A stretch of DNA of 5,124 nucleotides from Syntrophomonadaceae bacterium (GCA_003561835.1 PWVN01000105.1:1-5124); one strand, 5' to 3'; positions 1-4,660 are shown, counted from the first letter of the stretch. The notes: generated from the letters alone by a model not told the origin. Made by a program: numbers and translations.

Positions 1-96
1 AAAAACAGGCGAAAGGGGGGGGATGCAAAGGACCTGAAGGTCCTGATTTCTGGCACAAGCATACTCCTCGCGGCTCCGGGTTTCCACGGCAGGCAT
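1..96 (-). CDS. 5' end of an unrecognised protein (partial, runs off the left edge)
   Basis: The minus strand carries AAGGAGGG (111-104) eight or so bases before an ATG at 96-94, and the frame stays open for 32 codons to the window edge. The translation begins MPAVETRSREEYACARNQ and continues through a short hydrophobic, proline-rich stretch ending IPPLSPVF. I do not recognise the family from so few residues. The frame crosses a run of eight C (minus strand; G run at 15-22), so a one-base length error there would change the reading of the last residues. It lies 78 bases downstream of the mutY stop on the same strand, so co-transcription is possible. The support is the strong ribosome binding site and open frame only; a chance open frame in GC-rich DNA is the alternative. 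Confidence 0.45.
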   Translation of the reverse strand, partial: MPAVETRSREEYACARNQDLQVLCIPPLSPVF

Positions 97-174
97 GGTT
101 TTGCCCTCCTTGCGTCCTCAGCCTTAGGTGGGATGATTGCGGTGAAGGGAACCGGGCCGGGAGCCTTCTTGACA

Positions 175-1263
175 CTATTCTTCAGAAAGAGCCGCCAATC
201 CTTCATAAAGGGCACCCGGGTCGCAATTTTTTATTCTTTCCAGGACCGGGTGGTAGACGGCGGGGAAGGCAAGGCCTTCAAGTTCCCCGGCAAAGGCCCA
301 GCGCCAGCTGTGCCCGCCGGGAAGCTCGCCTGTCAACTCCCCCCCAAACAGCGTTACCCGCCAGCGCAGGTGGCTGAACCGGTGGTGCAGGACCATGAGC
401 TTCGCCCCCAGGTTTACCCGGTCGCCCGGGAGGACCGGCGGCGCCAGGGTGGGGAATTCCCACAGCCCCCCCAGCAGGCCCTTCCGGGGGCGACGGCGGA
501 CCAGGCAGCGGTCCTCTGCAAAGAGAAGAACGGCCGTGATTTCCTCCAGGGGGAGGGGCTTCTGCTCCTTCCCGGGGGGGATGCTGCCGGCCTTACCTTC
601 CCTGCGGGCCAGGCAGAAGGCCTTTACGGGGCACTGGGGACAGCGGGGGTTTTTCGGCGTGCAGATGGCGGACCCCAGGTCCATCAGGGCCTGGTTGAAG
701 TCGCCGGGCCGCTCCCGGTCCAGGAGGGCGCCGGCCCTGGCCTTGACCTCCCCCGGGGCGGGGGGGCTCCCCGGCCCATCCTCCAGGCAGAAGAGACGAA
801 TCAAGACCCGCCTTATGTTGCCGTCAACAGCCGCCAGGGGCTGCCCGAAGGCGATGCTGAGGACGGCAGCCTGGGTGTACTCCCCCACCCCGGGCAGGCG
901 GCGAAACCGGGCGGGGTCCGCGGGGATACGGCCGCCGTAGGAGGTCTGCACTTCCTTCACCGCCACCAGGAAGTGCCGGGCCCGGGCATAATAGCCCAAA
1001 CCCTCCCAGAGCTTCAAGACCTCCCCTTCCCCGGCGGCGCTTAAGTCCGCCAGGCTGGGATAGACCTGCAGGAACCTCCGGTAGTAGGGGATGACCGTCT
1101 CCACCCGGGTCTGCTGCAGCATGACCTCCGAGAGCCAGACCCGGTAGGGGTCCGACTCCCGGCGCCAGGGCAGGTCCCGGGCGCTGCCGTCGTACCAGGC
1201 CAGCAGGGCCTGCCTGATGGCCCCCAAATCCTCTCTCCCCTCCCCGGACCTCTCCCCCCCCAT
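175..1263 (-). CDS. mutY: A/G-specific adenine glycosylase MutY
   Basis: This base-excision repair enzyme removes adenine mispaired with 8-oxoguanine or guanine in DNA. The 362-residue product has the full family layout. The catalytic Glu is near residue 46 (SEVMLQQTRV). The helix-hairpin-helix is LPGVGEYTQAA (123-133), followed by catalytic Asp147 in VDGNIRR. The [4Fe-4S] ligands are C201, C208, C211 and C217, spaced C-x6-C-x2-C-x5-C. A C-terminal Nudix-like 8-oxoG reader starts near GLLGGLWEFP (262-271) and holds the FSH loop (296-298) known from Geobacillus MutY. The open frame extends 23 codons upstream to 1332. I place the start at ATG 1263-1261 because AGGAGG sits eight bases before it and because the extra residues (reading GTRSLSPCP) come from a palindromic repeat. 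The length fits the family. No key residue is missing. The gene lies 92 bases after the upstream enzyme gene and has no clear promoter of its own. Confidence 0.96.
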   Translation of the reverse strand: MGGERSGEGREDLGAIRQALLAWYDGSARDLPWRRESDPYRVWLSEVMLQQTRVETVIPYYRRFLQVYPSLADLSAAGEGEVLKLWEGLGYYARARHFLVAVKEVQTSYGGRIPADPARFRRLPGVGEYTQAAVLSIAFGQPLAAVDGNIRRVLIRLFCLEDGPGSPPAPGEVKARAGALLDRERPGDFNQALMDLGSAICTPKNPRCPQCPVKAFCLARREGKAGSIPPGKEQKPLPLEEITAVLLFAEDRCLVRRRPRKGLLGGLWEFPTLAPPVLPGDRVNLGAKLMVLHHRFSHLRWRVTLFGGELTGELPGGHSWRWAFAGELEGLAFPAVYHPVLERIKNCDPGALYEGLAALSEE

Positions 1264-1293
1264 ACCCCTCGCCTCCTTTTCTTCCCTTCCATA

Positions 1294-1320
1294 GGGACAA
1301 GGGGACAGGGACCTTGTCCC
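1294..1320. repeat. Palindromic repeat copy A (27 bp)
   Basis: Perfect 9-bp arms GGGACAAGG (1294-1302) and CCTTGTCCC (1312-1320) enclose the loop GGACAGGGA. On the plus strand the repeat is followed by ATTTTTT. It lies in the 92-bp gap between the cyclodeaminase-family gene and mutY. All six reading frames through it are open, which extends the apparent mutY frame upstream. Copies B, C and D lie at 2417-2541. The hairpin plus T-run would look like an intrinsic terminator on the plus strand, but no plus-strand gene precedes it. Confidence 0.9.
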
Positions 1321-1355
1321 ATTTTTTATCACAACCTGGTTTACGGAAGGGCTAC

Positions 1356-2351
1356 CTACAGGGGCAGTTTCCTCCCCATCTTCATCTCCAGGGCCCGGTC
1401 CAGCACGGCCCGGCCCACCACCACATCGCAGACTGCCATGCCGATGTTGCTGCAGACGATGAGCTCCTCCGCCGACTCCCGGCCCTTTGCAGTGCCCGCC
1501 ACCACTTCCCCCGTCTCGCAGGCGATCTCGGGGAGCCCGTCGGGGAAATAGCCCATATCGGCGAAGAGCCTGTGCTCCTCGGCGCTGTCCACGATGTATT
1601 TATCCGCCCGGCTGGAAGTGACGGGGTCCCAGAAGGTGTTCAAGTCGCAGGGGAGCAGGGTCTGGCCTTTGGACACCCACTCGTCCTTGACCACTGCCAG
1701 GGGGTCCAAAAGGATGACGGTGGCGGAGCTTAAGACCTGGCAGCTCTTGGTCACCGCTTCCGGCGATTTCCCCTTGACGATCTCCACGTCGATGAGGGGC
1801 TGGACTTCCCGGATGAGCCGGTCCATGGCCGCCTCCCGGATATCGTGGATATAGATCTTCTTGAGGTTTTTCAACCTGTGAACCACGAACTTGCAGTGCT
1901 CGATACCCTGGACCCCGCAGCCGAACATGCCGAAGGCTTCCGGCCGGGGGTGAAGGGCTTCGGCGGCCAGGACAGTGACGGCGGGGGTGCGCATGGACGT
2001 GATCCAGGTGGCGTCCATGACGGCCACGGGGCACCCCGAGGCCACGTCGTTCAGCACGAGCAGCCCCGTGGTCTGGGGCAGGCCGAAGCGCTCCGGGTTT
2101 TGGGGGTAGCACTCGATCCACTTCATGCCCACCGCCTCCTTGGCGGGCACATAGGCCGGCATGGCGTGGAAGAAGACCTCCTTGTAGGGATGGACCCCGA
2201 TTTTGGCCGGCATCTCGTAGTCCTTGGTCCCGTGGGCAACCAGGGCGTCCCGGGTTAGGCCCAGGATATCCTCCTCCGTAAACCCCGTCTTCATGACCTC
2301 TTCCCTGGTCAGGTAAAGCAGTTCCCTGCCGATTCTCAACTCATCCTTCAT
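1356..2351 (-). CDS. Ornithine cyclodeaminase / mu-crystallin family protein
   Basis: This is a 331-residue member of the NAD(P)-dependent family that includes ornithine cyclodeaminase, alanine dehydrogenase of the archaeal type and mu-crystallin (ketimine reductase). The substrate cannot be read from the sequence. A Rossmann dinucleotide motif GMFGCGVQG is at 141-149, with an acidic residue (D170) after the next strand. The substrate-side motifs are M-x-x-K (48-51 region), K77 in GMKWIECYP, and R121 in SMRTPAVT. R121 matches the conserved Arg that binds the substrate carboxylate. D236 in LLPCDLNTF is in the place of the catalytic Asp of true ornithine cyclodeaminases, but the usual GGDCPGKTE context is absent, so lysine/proline-type chemistry should not be assumed. 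The start is ATG 2351-2349, preceded by GGGGAGGG with a 7-base spacer. The open frame runs 90 codons further upstream, through three palindromic repeats, and that part is not expected to be protein. I saw no convincing promoter in the leader. Confidence 0.88.
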   Translation of the reverse strand: MKDELRIGRELLYLTREEVMKTGFTEEDILGLTRDALVAHGTKDYEMPAKIGVHPYKEVFFHAMPAYVPAKEAVGMKWIECYPQNPERFGLPQTTGLLVLNDVASGCPVAVMDATWITSMRTPAVTVLAAEALHPRPEAFGMFGCGVQGIEHCKFVVHRLKNLKKIYIHDIREAAMDRLIREVQPLIDVEIVKGKSPEAVTKSCQVLSSATVILLDPLAVVKDEWVSKGQTLLPCDLNTFWDPVTSSRADKYIVDSAEEHRLFADMGYFPDGLPEIACETGEVVAGTAKGRESAEELIVCSNIGMAVCDVVVGRAVLDRALEMKMGRKLPL

Positions 2352-2416
2352 GCAGTTTCCCTCCCCAGAATTTTCAGTATGGGAACGATTCTCCACCAAC
2401 CCCTCAAAATCCTCCC

Positions 2417-2444
2417 GGGACAAAGGGGACAGGGACTTTGTCCC
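2417..2444. repeat. Palindromic repeat copy B (28 bp)
   Basis: Perfect arms GGGACAAAG (2417-2425) and CTTTGTCCC (2436-2444) flank a 10-base loop GGGACAGGGA. It has the same orientation as copy A, with a compensated change in the stem (AAAG/CTTT instead of AAGG/CCTT). That change keeps the pairing, which suggests that the fold matters. It lies in the leader of the cyclodeaminase-family gene, about 65 bases upstream of its start codon. Confidence 0.88.
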
Positions 2445-2472
2445 ATTTCCCAACAATAAAAAAGTAAGATAT

Positions 2473-2499
2473 GGGACGGGGTCCCTGTCCCCTTGTCCC
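2473..2499. repeat. Palindromic repeat copy C (27 bp), inverted relative to A and B
   Basis: Arms GGGACGGGG (2473-2481) and CCTTGTCCC (2491-2499) surround TCCCTGTCC, the reverse complement of the loop of copy A, so this copy is inverted. Two positions pair as G-U only in plus-strand RNA; in minus-strand RNA they are A-C mismatches. It lies 28 bases from copy B. Confidence 0.85.
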
Positions 2500-2514
2500 T
2501 CCCAGGCAAAAAAT

Positions 2515-2541
2515 GGGACAAGGTCCCTGTCCCCCTGTCCC
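2515..2541. repeat. Palindromic repeat copy D (27 bp), inverted relative to A and B
   Basis: Arms GGGACAAGG (2515-2523) and CCCTGTCCC (2533-2541) surround TCCCTGTCC. One stem position is a G-U pair in minus-strand RNA and an A-C mismatch in plus-strand RNA. Read on the minus strand the hairpin is followed by ATTTTTT (2514-2508), the same tail as copy A has on the plus strand. The mobile or conserved unit therefore seems to be hairpin plus ATTTTTT. On the minus strand it could act as a second terminator behind the gene at 2640-2945. Confidence 0.87.
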
Positions 2542-2570
2542 AAAAGAAGAAGACCGGGTACTCCCCGGCC
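2542..2570 (-). terminator. Probable intrinsic terminator after the small membrane protein gene
   Basis: On the minus strand GGCCGGG (2570-2564) pairs with CCCGGTC (2558-2552), with one G-U pair, around the loop GAGTA. The stem is followed by TTCTTCTTTTG. It lies about 70 bases after the stop at 2640 and directly before repeat D, which offers a second hairpin with a T-run. The tail is interrupted by C, so efficiency is uncertain. Confidence 0.5.
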
Positions 2571-2639
2571 CTCACCTATTAAATGCCACCACCAAGTGAC
2601 AAATCTTATTCTTTTCTCCACCGGTCTTGAAGTAAGGTT

Positions 2640-2945
2640 TTACCCGACAGTTGAGAGCTTCTTCGACAAGGGTTTTTTTGCGGGTCGCAGCCGGGAATCC
2701 TCGGCATCCGGTAGCGAAACCTGGGCTTCCCAGTCCACATCGGGGACGGCCTTCTTGTCGTCCCAGATGTTCCGGGCCAGCCTCTCGCTGTGTTCCCTGA
2801 AGCGGAGCCTGGAAACCTCGCTGACCAGAACCAACAGGACCACCAGGCCCAGAACCAAGGGTATACCGATCAACAGCATCAGCATAAGCCTCTCACTCAT
2901 GTGGCTGGTTACTCCCAGGAAAAACTGCATGAAGGCTTCTTCCAT
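2640..2945 (-). CDS. Small single-span membrane protein of unknown function (paralogue of the 3513-3758 product)
   Basis: The 101-residue product is not of a family I recognise. It has a short N-terminal part, one strongly hydrophobic segment at about residues 20-43 (LMLMLLIGIPLVLGLVVLLV), and a charged tail rich in Arg, Lys, Asp and Glu that ends PLSKKLSTVG. There is no signal-peptidase or lipobox motif, so it is probably a membrane anchor with a charged domain on one side. The ATG at 2945-2943 has GGGGAGGAG five bases upstream. A Met at residue 16, just before the shared segment, is a less likely start. Residues 19-44 align without gaps with residues 13-38 of the protein encoded at 3513-3758 (11 identical), including R-L, I, P-L-V and G-L. 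It has its own promoter (3046-3074) and a 90-base structured leader. The gene layout suggests it belongs functionally with the nearby PilZ operon, but that is inference. Confidence 0.8.
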   Translation of the reverse strand: MEEAFMQFFLGVTSHMSERLMLMLLIGIPLVLGLVVLLVLVSEVSRLRFREHSERLARNIWDDKKAVPDVDWEAQVSLPDAEDSRLRPAKKPLSKKLSTVG

Positions 2946-2963
2946 CCCGACTCCTCCCCTCCC

Positions 2964-3034
2964 GCCTGTTTCCGTCAGGCCTCAAGATCGGGGGCTTCGC
3001 CCCTGTCCTGCTGGCGAAAAAGGCATGTAGACTG
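2964..3034 (-). promoter_or_regulatory. Structured leader of the 2640-2945 gene (three hairpins)
   Basis: In the minus-strand transcript three short hairpins occur in a row. The first, AGGCA-gtctaca-TGCCT followed by TTTT (about 3034-3016), starts within about ten bases of the predicted transcription start. The second, GGGGC-gaa-GCCCC, is at 3003-2991. The third, GCCTG-acggaaa-CAGGC, is at 2980-2964, just before the ribosome binding site. I could not match this to a known riboswitch class. It may be an attenuator or translation control element, or only 5' stabilising structure. Confidence 0.35.
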
Positions 3035-3045
3035 CCTCTAGAATA

Positions 3046-3074
3046 ATTATAGGGGCTGCCGGGCTTTTTGAAAA
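3046..3074 (-). promoter_or_regulatory. Sigma-A type promoter for the 2640-2945 gene
   Basis: On the minus strand the -10 box is a perfect TATAAT (3051-3046) and the -35 box is TTTTCA (3074-3069; four of six matches), with a 17-base spacer. The predicted start is near 3039, giving a leader of about 95 bases. It lies in the gap after the PilZ gene, so the small membrane gene can be expressed separately from the riboswitch operon. Confidence 0.7.
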
Positions 3075-3123
3075 TACTCCCAAAGGATGGAATTATCTAC
3101 TACAAAAGGCTAAGGCATCCATC

Positions 3124-3447
3124 TCAGACGGCCATCCGGGGCGAGGTGAACTGGACCCCGTAAGCATAAGCCTCCGGCCCCTCTTCCACCAGGGCTGCCT
3201 GTTCCCGGACGATGGTCCCCAGAACCCCCACGGGCACTTCTGTCCGCTCCCAGACGATGTCGAACATCATGACAATCTTGCTCCCCAAACCCAGGGAGGT
3301 GGGGGTTGTCAGAAGAAGCCCCGTTTTGGAGAGATTGACGATCAACCCGTCGCGGAAGGCTTCCTTGTTTTCCGCGTCCGGAAAATTACAGTACTCGGTT
3401 TTGATGTTAACCGGGAAACGCTGGGCCCTGCGGCGCTCCTCCTCCAT
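3124..3447 (-). CDS. PilZ domain protein (predicted cyclic-di-GMP receptor)
   Basis: This 107-residue protein is essentially one PilZ domain. PilZ proteins bind cyclic-di-GMP dimers and pass the signal to motility, adhesion or exopolysaccharide machinery. Both ligand motifs are present: RRAQR (residues 6-10, the RxxxR motif) and NLSKTG (38-43, matching [D/N]xSxxG). The beta strands of the barrel follow (LLLTTP, SKIVMMFDIVW, VGVLGTIV) and the last strand is YAYGVQF near 94-100. No output domain is fused. I chose ATG 3447-3445, which has an AAGGCGGG stretch about 11 bases upstream. A GTG at 3459 would add four residues, but the same stretch is then too close. It is the second gene after the cyclic-di-GMP riboswitch, 65 bases after the stop of the small membrane protein gene with no promoter seen between, so it is probably controlled by the ligand it is predicted to bind. 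Confidence 0.92.
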   Translation of the reverse strand: MEEERRRAQRFPVNIKTEYCNFPDAENKEAFRDGLIVNLSKTGLLLTTPTSLGLGSKIVMMFDIVWERTEVPVGVLGTIVREQAALVEEGPEAYAYGVQFTSPRMAV

Positions 3448-3512
3448 TAGGCTAATCACCCGCCTTATCTATTTTTAGCCCCTTCTGTTTGGGACAGGCC
3501 TCGATTGTCGTC

Positions 3513-3758
3513 TTAGAAGTCCCGGGCATCCCCGTTGCCCTCCTCATCCTCCCCGGCAAGCCGGCAGGAACCCGAAAAAAACGCCCCTTCCTCGCCGGGA
3601 TGCGGGGCCTGCAGGTAGTTGTCCCTCCCGGTCCGGGGTCCGGCGATGTCTTTGATCAGGGCCGCGAGGATCGCCAGCCCCGCCACCAGGGGCACGGCGA
3701 TTACGACTACCAGAAAGAGCCGGCCGTCAACTCGGCTCATAAGTTCCGGGAAAAACAT
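3513..3758 (-). CDS. Small single-span membrane protein, first gene of the riboswitch operon
   Basis: The 81-residue product has one hydrophobic segment at about residues 14-36 (LFLVVVIAVPLVAGLAILAA), followed by KDIAGPR and an acidic, glycine-rich tail. I do not recognise a named family. Residues 13-38 align without gaps with residues 19-44 of the protein at 2640-2945 (11 of 26 identical); the tails are unrelated in sequence. The ATG at 3758-3756 has AAGGTGGAG just upstream (AAGG seven bases from the start). It starts 84 bases after the riboswitch terminator and is followed by the PilZ gene. A cyclic-di-GMP-controlled membrane component working with the soluble PilZ protein is a reasonable hypothesis, but nothing in the sequence proves an interaction. 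A 93-residue open frame that overlaps its start (3727-4008) is not a gene because it reads through the riboswitch. Confidence 0.82.
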   Translation of the reverse strand: MFFPELMSRVDGRLFLVVVIAVPLVAGLAILAALIKDIAGPRTGRDNYLQAPHPGEEGAFFSGSCRLAGEDEEGNGDARDF

Positions 3759-3841
3759 GTCTCCACCTTCTTCGGCTTCCTACTTCAGGGATCTGCTTGC
3801 TTCCGCGGCCTTGAAGTTCCGGGCAGGTCGATTCGGGCGTG

Positions 3842-3889
3842 AAAAAAAGCGATAGGGTCGCCGTCCTGTTCACCCGGCAACCCGACCGC
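3842..3889 (-). terminator. Riboswitch expression platform: intrinsic terminator overlapping the aptamer
   Basis: On the minus strand GCGGT-C-GGGTTGCCG (3889-3875) pairs with CGGCGACCC-T-ATCGC (3863-3849) around an 11-base loop. The stem has 14 pairs including two G-U, with one C-T mismatch. A run of seven T (3848-3842) follows directly. The 5' arm includes the conserved GGGTTGCCG at the 3' end of the aptamer, so terminator and folded aptamer cannot coexist. That arrangement predicts that ligand binding allows read-through (ON switch). A shorter hairpin, GCGA-ccta-TCGC type, before the same T-run is a weaker alternative that would give the opposite logic. Confidence 0.85.
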
Positions 3890-3956
3890 CCTGGCTTTTC
3901 AGCTTTAGGCCTTGGCTTTGCGTCCCTGCCTTTCGACAGGTTTGCCCCTGCGGGTA
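3871..3956 (-). promoter_or_regulatory. Cyclic-di-GMP-I (GEMM-I) riboswitch aptamer
   Basis: Reading the minus strand from 3956, the conserved GEMM-I elements come in order. AGGGGCAAACC is at 3949-3939. A hairpin CCTGTC/GGCAGG with the GAAA tetraloop (3934-3931) follows, then GGGACGCAAAGCC (3926-3914). The tetraloop-receptor-like stem has CCTAA at 3909-3905 and AGGGC at 3892-3888, and the aptamer ends with GGGTTGCCG at 3883-3875. An outer stem is formed by TACCCG (3956-3951) and CGGGTG (3876-3871). The base before CAAACC is G; if my alignment to the Vc2 aptamer is right this is the G20 position, where A would favour cGAMP, so cyclic-di-GMP is the expected ligand. It lies just after a promoter and before the membrane protein/PilZ operon. 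Confidence 0.93.
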
Positions 3957-3978
3957 CAATTTCTCTCAGCTTTCTTTC

Positions 3979-4007
3979 ATTATAGTTAAATTTGCTTGGA
4001 TCTTCCA
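3979..4007 (-). promoter_or_regulatory. Promoter of the riboswitch operon
   Basis: On the minus strand a perfect TATAAT (3984-3979) lies about 22 bases before the aptamer. At 17 bases spacing the -35 hexamer is TGGAAG (4007-4002), a poor match. A good TTGACT lies at 4015-4010 but 25 bases away, too far for normal sigma-A spacing. The predicted start is near 3972, so the leader to the first start codon is about 215 bases. Confidence 0.55.
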
Positions 4008-4058
4008 TTAGTCAAACGTATATAATCCTATGCTCCAAAAGTACTAAATTGGCAGCCT

Positions 4059-4080
4059 AAAAAGGAAAAGCGCTCCTTCG
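4059..4080 (-). terminator. Weak intrinsic terminator after the DUF5658-type gene
   Basis: On the minus strand AAGGA (4078-4074) pairs with TCCTT (4066-4062) around GCGCTTT, followed by TTT. A G-U pair can extend the stem by one. The stem is short, so this is only a candidate. It lies about 20 bases after the stop codon and before the riboswitch promoter. Confidence 0.35.
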
Positions 4081-4098
4081 CATGTAGGGGCGCCGGTT

Positions 4099-4383
4099 TC
4101 AGATGATCTCCAGGAGGAGCGTCAGGCTGTTGTTCACGACCACCAGAATATACAGGATGAGAATGAACCAGGCAGCAGCCCTGCCCAGCTTGAGCTTCCG
4201 GCAGCGGTACAGGCTGTACACCACCACCAGGGCGGCCCCCAGTTTCACCGGCACGATGACCCAGCTGCCCACGATGGGGGCCATCAGGGGGTTGAGCTCC
4301 GAGGCCACCTGCAGGACGTTGACGGCGGCATGGGTGAGGAGCAGGTCCGCCACATTCAGGAGGTAGATGGCCACGTAGAGCAC
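4099..4383 (-). CDS. DUF5658-type small integral membrane protein
   Basis: The 94-residue product is almost entirely hydrophobic, with about three membrane segments (roughly 3-21, 36-58 and 67-92). It shows the pattern I associate with DUF5658: LNVAD near the N-terminus (9-13), then T17, ELNPLM (29-34), a Lys within the second segment (K47), a short basic loop YRCRKLKLGR (59-68), and VVVNN in the last segment. The function of the family is not known to me. The start is GTG at 4383-4381, with GGAGGGGAGG ending four bases upstream, a strong ribosome binding site. It is transcribed away from the zinc-knuckle gene at 4753 and toward the riboswitch operon, which has its own promoter. The family call is from memory of the motif and was not searched. 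Confidence 0.8.
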   Translation of the reverse strand: MLYVAIYLLNVADLLLTHAAVNVLQVASELNPLMAPIVGSWVIVPVKLGAALVVVYSLYRCRKLKLGRAAAWFILILYILVVVNNSLTLLLEII

Positions 4384-4625
4384 AGCGCCTCCCCTCCAGG
4401 CATTCTCCGGTTATGGCAAAGGGTTTTCCGCTTCATGTCAAAAAACACTCCAGTTAAAAGAGTCCCCGCTATAGTGTATGCCGCCCTTGCATCCGCGGCA
4501 CATAACCATCCCCCCCTGCAGGGCCTCCTTAGTTTACACACCCTCCCCCCTTTTATGCAGATTTATCCTGAAACACAGAAGATCCCCTTACGGGGATACA
4601 CTTGTTTACATAACATAAGATCCTC
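4384..4625. other. Divergent intergenic spacer, no convincing gene
   Basis: Between the DUF5658-type gene (minus) and the zinc-knuckle gene (plus), 4384-4752 holds no supported coding region. In the part before the plus-strand promoter I see a perfect TTGACA on the minus strand (4441-4436) but only TGCCAT at 17-base spacing (4418-4413), so the promoter of the DUF5658-type gene is uncertain. Other items are a loopless palindrome CCCTGCAGGG (4514-4523), an inverted repeat ATCCCC/GGGGAT (4582-4597), and a 23-codon open frame on the minus strand (4509-4438). Confidence 0.6.
4582..4597. repeat. Inverted repeat ATCCCC-ttac-GGGGAT
   Basis: Perfect 6-bp arms (4582-4587 and 4592-4597) flank a 4-base centre. 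The site lies about 29 bases upstream of the -35 box of the plus-strand promoter and has no T-run on either side, so a terminator is unlikely. It could be an operator for either divergent gene. With only one copy in the window this is a candidate, not a demonstrated site. Confidence 0.35.
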
Positions 4626-4654
4626 TTGTCATTTTGGGGAATTTTTGATATGAT
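4626..4654 (+). promoter_or_regulatory. Sigma-A promoter of the zinc-knuckle gene
   Basis: TTGTCA (4626-4631) and TATGAT (4649-4654) each match five of six consensus bases and are 17 bases apart, with an AT-rich spacer end. The predicted start is near 4661. This is the best -35/-10 pair in the window and is correctly oriented for the gene at 4753. Confidence 0.8.
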
Positions 4655-4660
4655 AGAGAA

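Noticed and set aside
6..43. Plus-strand CGAAAGG...GATGCAAAGG followed by a small hairpin, superficially like part of a second GEMM aptamer
   Set aside because: The segment before the GAAA cannot pair with the G-run after it, the sequence upstream is missing, and the G-run explains the likeness. A minus-strand gene start with a good ribosome binding site fits better.
133..1044. 303-codon open frame on the plus strand
   Set aside because: It is antisense to mutY, has a low-complexity Gly/Pro/Gln-rich composition typical of GC-rich shadows, and shows no family motif. The mutY motifs on the other strand are decisive.
2964..2980. ACGG-containing hairpin loop resembling a guanidine-II riboswitch half
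   Set aside because: The loop has seven bases instead of the ACGR tetraloop form, and there is no matching second hairpin.
2350..3030. 226-codon open frame on the plus strand
   Set aside because: It is kept open by the stop-free repeats and by antisense to the small membrane protein gene; its peptide is repeat-derived (SLSPCP).
3727..4008. 93-codon open frame on the minus strand before the small membrane protein gene
   Set aside because: It reads through the GEMM-I aptamer and its terminator, has no good ribosome binding site, and overlaps the start of the real gene.
4021..4026. TATAAT on the plus strand
   Set aside because: No matching -35 box at proper spacing and no plus-strand gene downstream.
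4438..4509. 23-codon open frame on the minus strand with a CxxC
   Set aside because: It is too short, the ribosome binding site is either 12 bases away or directly adjacent, and no other support exists.
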